Of a stretch of DNA of 49,963 bases, positions 49,569 through 49,963 are shown piece by piece. Under the pieces are notes generated by a model that made no database searches, had not been told where the DNA came from, and saw only the letters and a program-made list of their open reading frames with translations. The position numbers and the translations under genes were made by a program. Positions within the stretch are counted from its first letter, which is position 1. Each line of letters opens with the position of its first letter. Origin of the DNA: an uncultured Clostridia bacterium (GTDB lineage: Bacteria > Bacillota > Clostridia > Oscillospirales > Ruminococcaceae). The stretch lies in assembly GCA_947089135.1 (NCBI GenBank), contig CAMUJF010000020.1, positions 1-49,963 on the forward strand, in the 5' to 3' direction.

Positions 49569-49937
49569 TTGCAAAAGAAAAAACAGCAAAAGCAAGCCGA
49601 GCAAAAGCATCAGGCTACAAGACAACTCATCGGTGTGGAGGGAATAACGGAATATTCCCTTAAAACCGCTTCCTCCGAGGTGGTATTTTTCAGCGTGAAG
49701 CCAAGCAATATTTCCGTACTTTCGGAAGAAAATCTTGCCGCGAAAATATACTCTCTGATGACCGTTCTCAAAGGTCTGACGGAAATAGAAATTCTATGTG
49801 TAAACAGCCGCGAAAGCTTTGAGAGCAATAAAAACAACCTGCGAAGGATCGCGGAAAAAGAAGAAAATCCCGCTGTGCGGAGACTGCTTGAACAGGATAT
49901 GATTTTCCTTCTTTCATACAGAATATCAATTACCTGA
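49569..49937 (+). CDS. Conjugal transfer protein preceding VirB4, possibly frameshifted at its end
   Basis: Starts at TTG (LQKKKQQKQAEQKHQ) behind a strong AAGGAGG. The body, LIGVEGITEYSLKTASSEVVFFSVKPSNISVLSEENLAAKIYSLMTVLKGL and then LCVNSRESFESNKNNLRRIAEKEENPAVRRLLEQDMIF, matches the small protein found between PrgI and VirB4 in clostridial elements. In that family the sequence continues after LLEQDxxFL into an IQ...M...F segment. Here the frame shifts at about 49905 and stops at 49937, while another frame continues IQNINYLMKQFFLYSV to the window edge. This suggests a one-base indel, real or from sequencing; the gene probably runs past the window. Confidence 0.65.
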   Translation: MQKKKQQKQAEQKHQATRQLIGVEGITEYSLKTASSEVVFFSVKPSNISVLSEENLAAKIYSLMTVLKGLTEIEILCVNSRESFESNKNNLRRIAEKEENPAVRRLLEQDMIFLLSYRISIT

Positions 49938-49963
49938 TGAAACAGTTTTTCCTGTATTCCGTT

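Noticed and set aside
1..49963. CRISPR arrays, rRNA genes, complete insertion sequences and prophage structural genes
   Set aside because: Looked for regularly spaced direct repeats, transposase genes and phage head or tail genes; none were seen in the window.

Overview
The window comes from the chromosome of an anaerobic, low-to-mid GC Firmicute, most likely a gut Oscillospiraceae (Ruminococcus-like). This is inferred from sporulation genes of the spoVT-yabP-yabQ-divIC-yabR neighbourhood, rubrerythrin and BCP oxygen-defence genes, a sensory [FeFe]-hydrogenase, a xyloglucanase-like lipoprotein, and near-consensus sigma-A promoters. I ran no database searches. Family calls rest on motifs read by eye and on recalled family features.

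Layout. Bases 1-3.3 kb are the right end of an integrated mobile element: the tail of a RepA/DnaB-like ATPase, a small element-type protein and a large serine recombinase. The recombinase frame runs without a stop into the C-terminal two thirds of SpoVT, so the element appears to sit inside spoVT. The next genes, yabR, divIC, yabQ and yabP (3.9-5.7 kb, minus strand), are the expected neighbours of spoVT. Then follow guaB, a methyltransferase, a MacB-type tripartite export operon (9.0-12.8 kb), a heterodimeric ABC exporter (13.1-16.8 kb), a cysteine desulfurase, CYTH-purB, a secreted transglutaminase, a divergent AraC regulator/MFS pair, an EAL protein with a beta-helix tail, and nrdR.

From 28.6 to 33.6 kb a plus-strand run encodes a 16-residue leader peptide, a TetM-like GTPase fused to a YacP/Rae1-type NYN nuclease domain, a 1-Cys BCP peroxiredoxin, TrmO, a GNAT protein and rubrerythrin. 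Then come an aminotransferase, a 57-residue protein, a putative H2 sensor (a degenerate [FeFe]-hydrogenase fused to a soluble chemoreceptor domain), a GH74-type lipoprotein, cytidine deaminase, two cell-wall hydrolases with GHL10 domains (one fused to an amidase) and a MATE exporter. After tRNA-Leu(CAG) at 47.5 kb a second conjugative element begins, with a DUF6075-like protein, a TrbL-like membrane protein, a PrgI-like protein and the gene expected before VirB4. It runs off the window.

Intergenic structure is rich. There are two copies of a ~105-bp palindromic repeat in opposite orientation around CYTH-purB, a separate 162-bp element with perfect 18-bp terminal inverted repeats, and a palindrome in the aminotransferase leader. 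Both purB and the aminotransferase therefore seem to be transcribed through large hairpins in their 5' leaders. The strongest leads are the spoVT interruption, the GTPase-nuclease fusion with its overlapping leader peptide, the hydrogenase-chemoreceptor fusion and the EAL-beta-helix protein.
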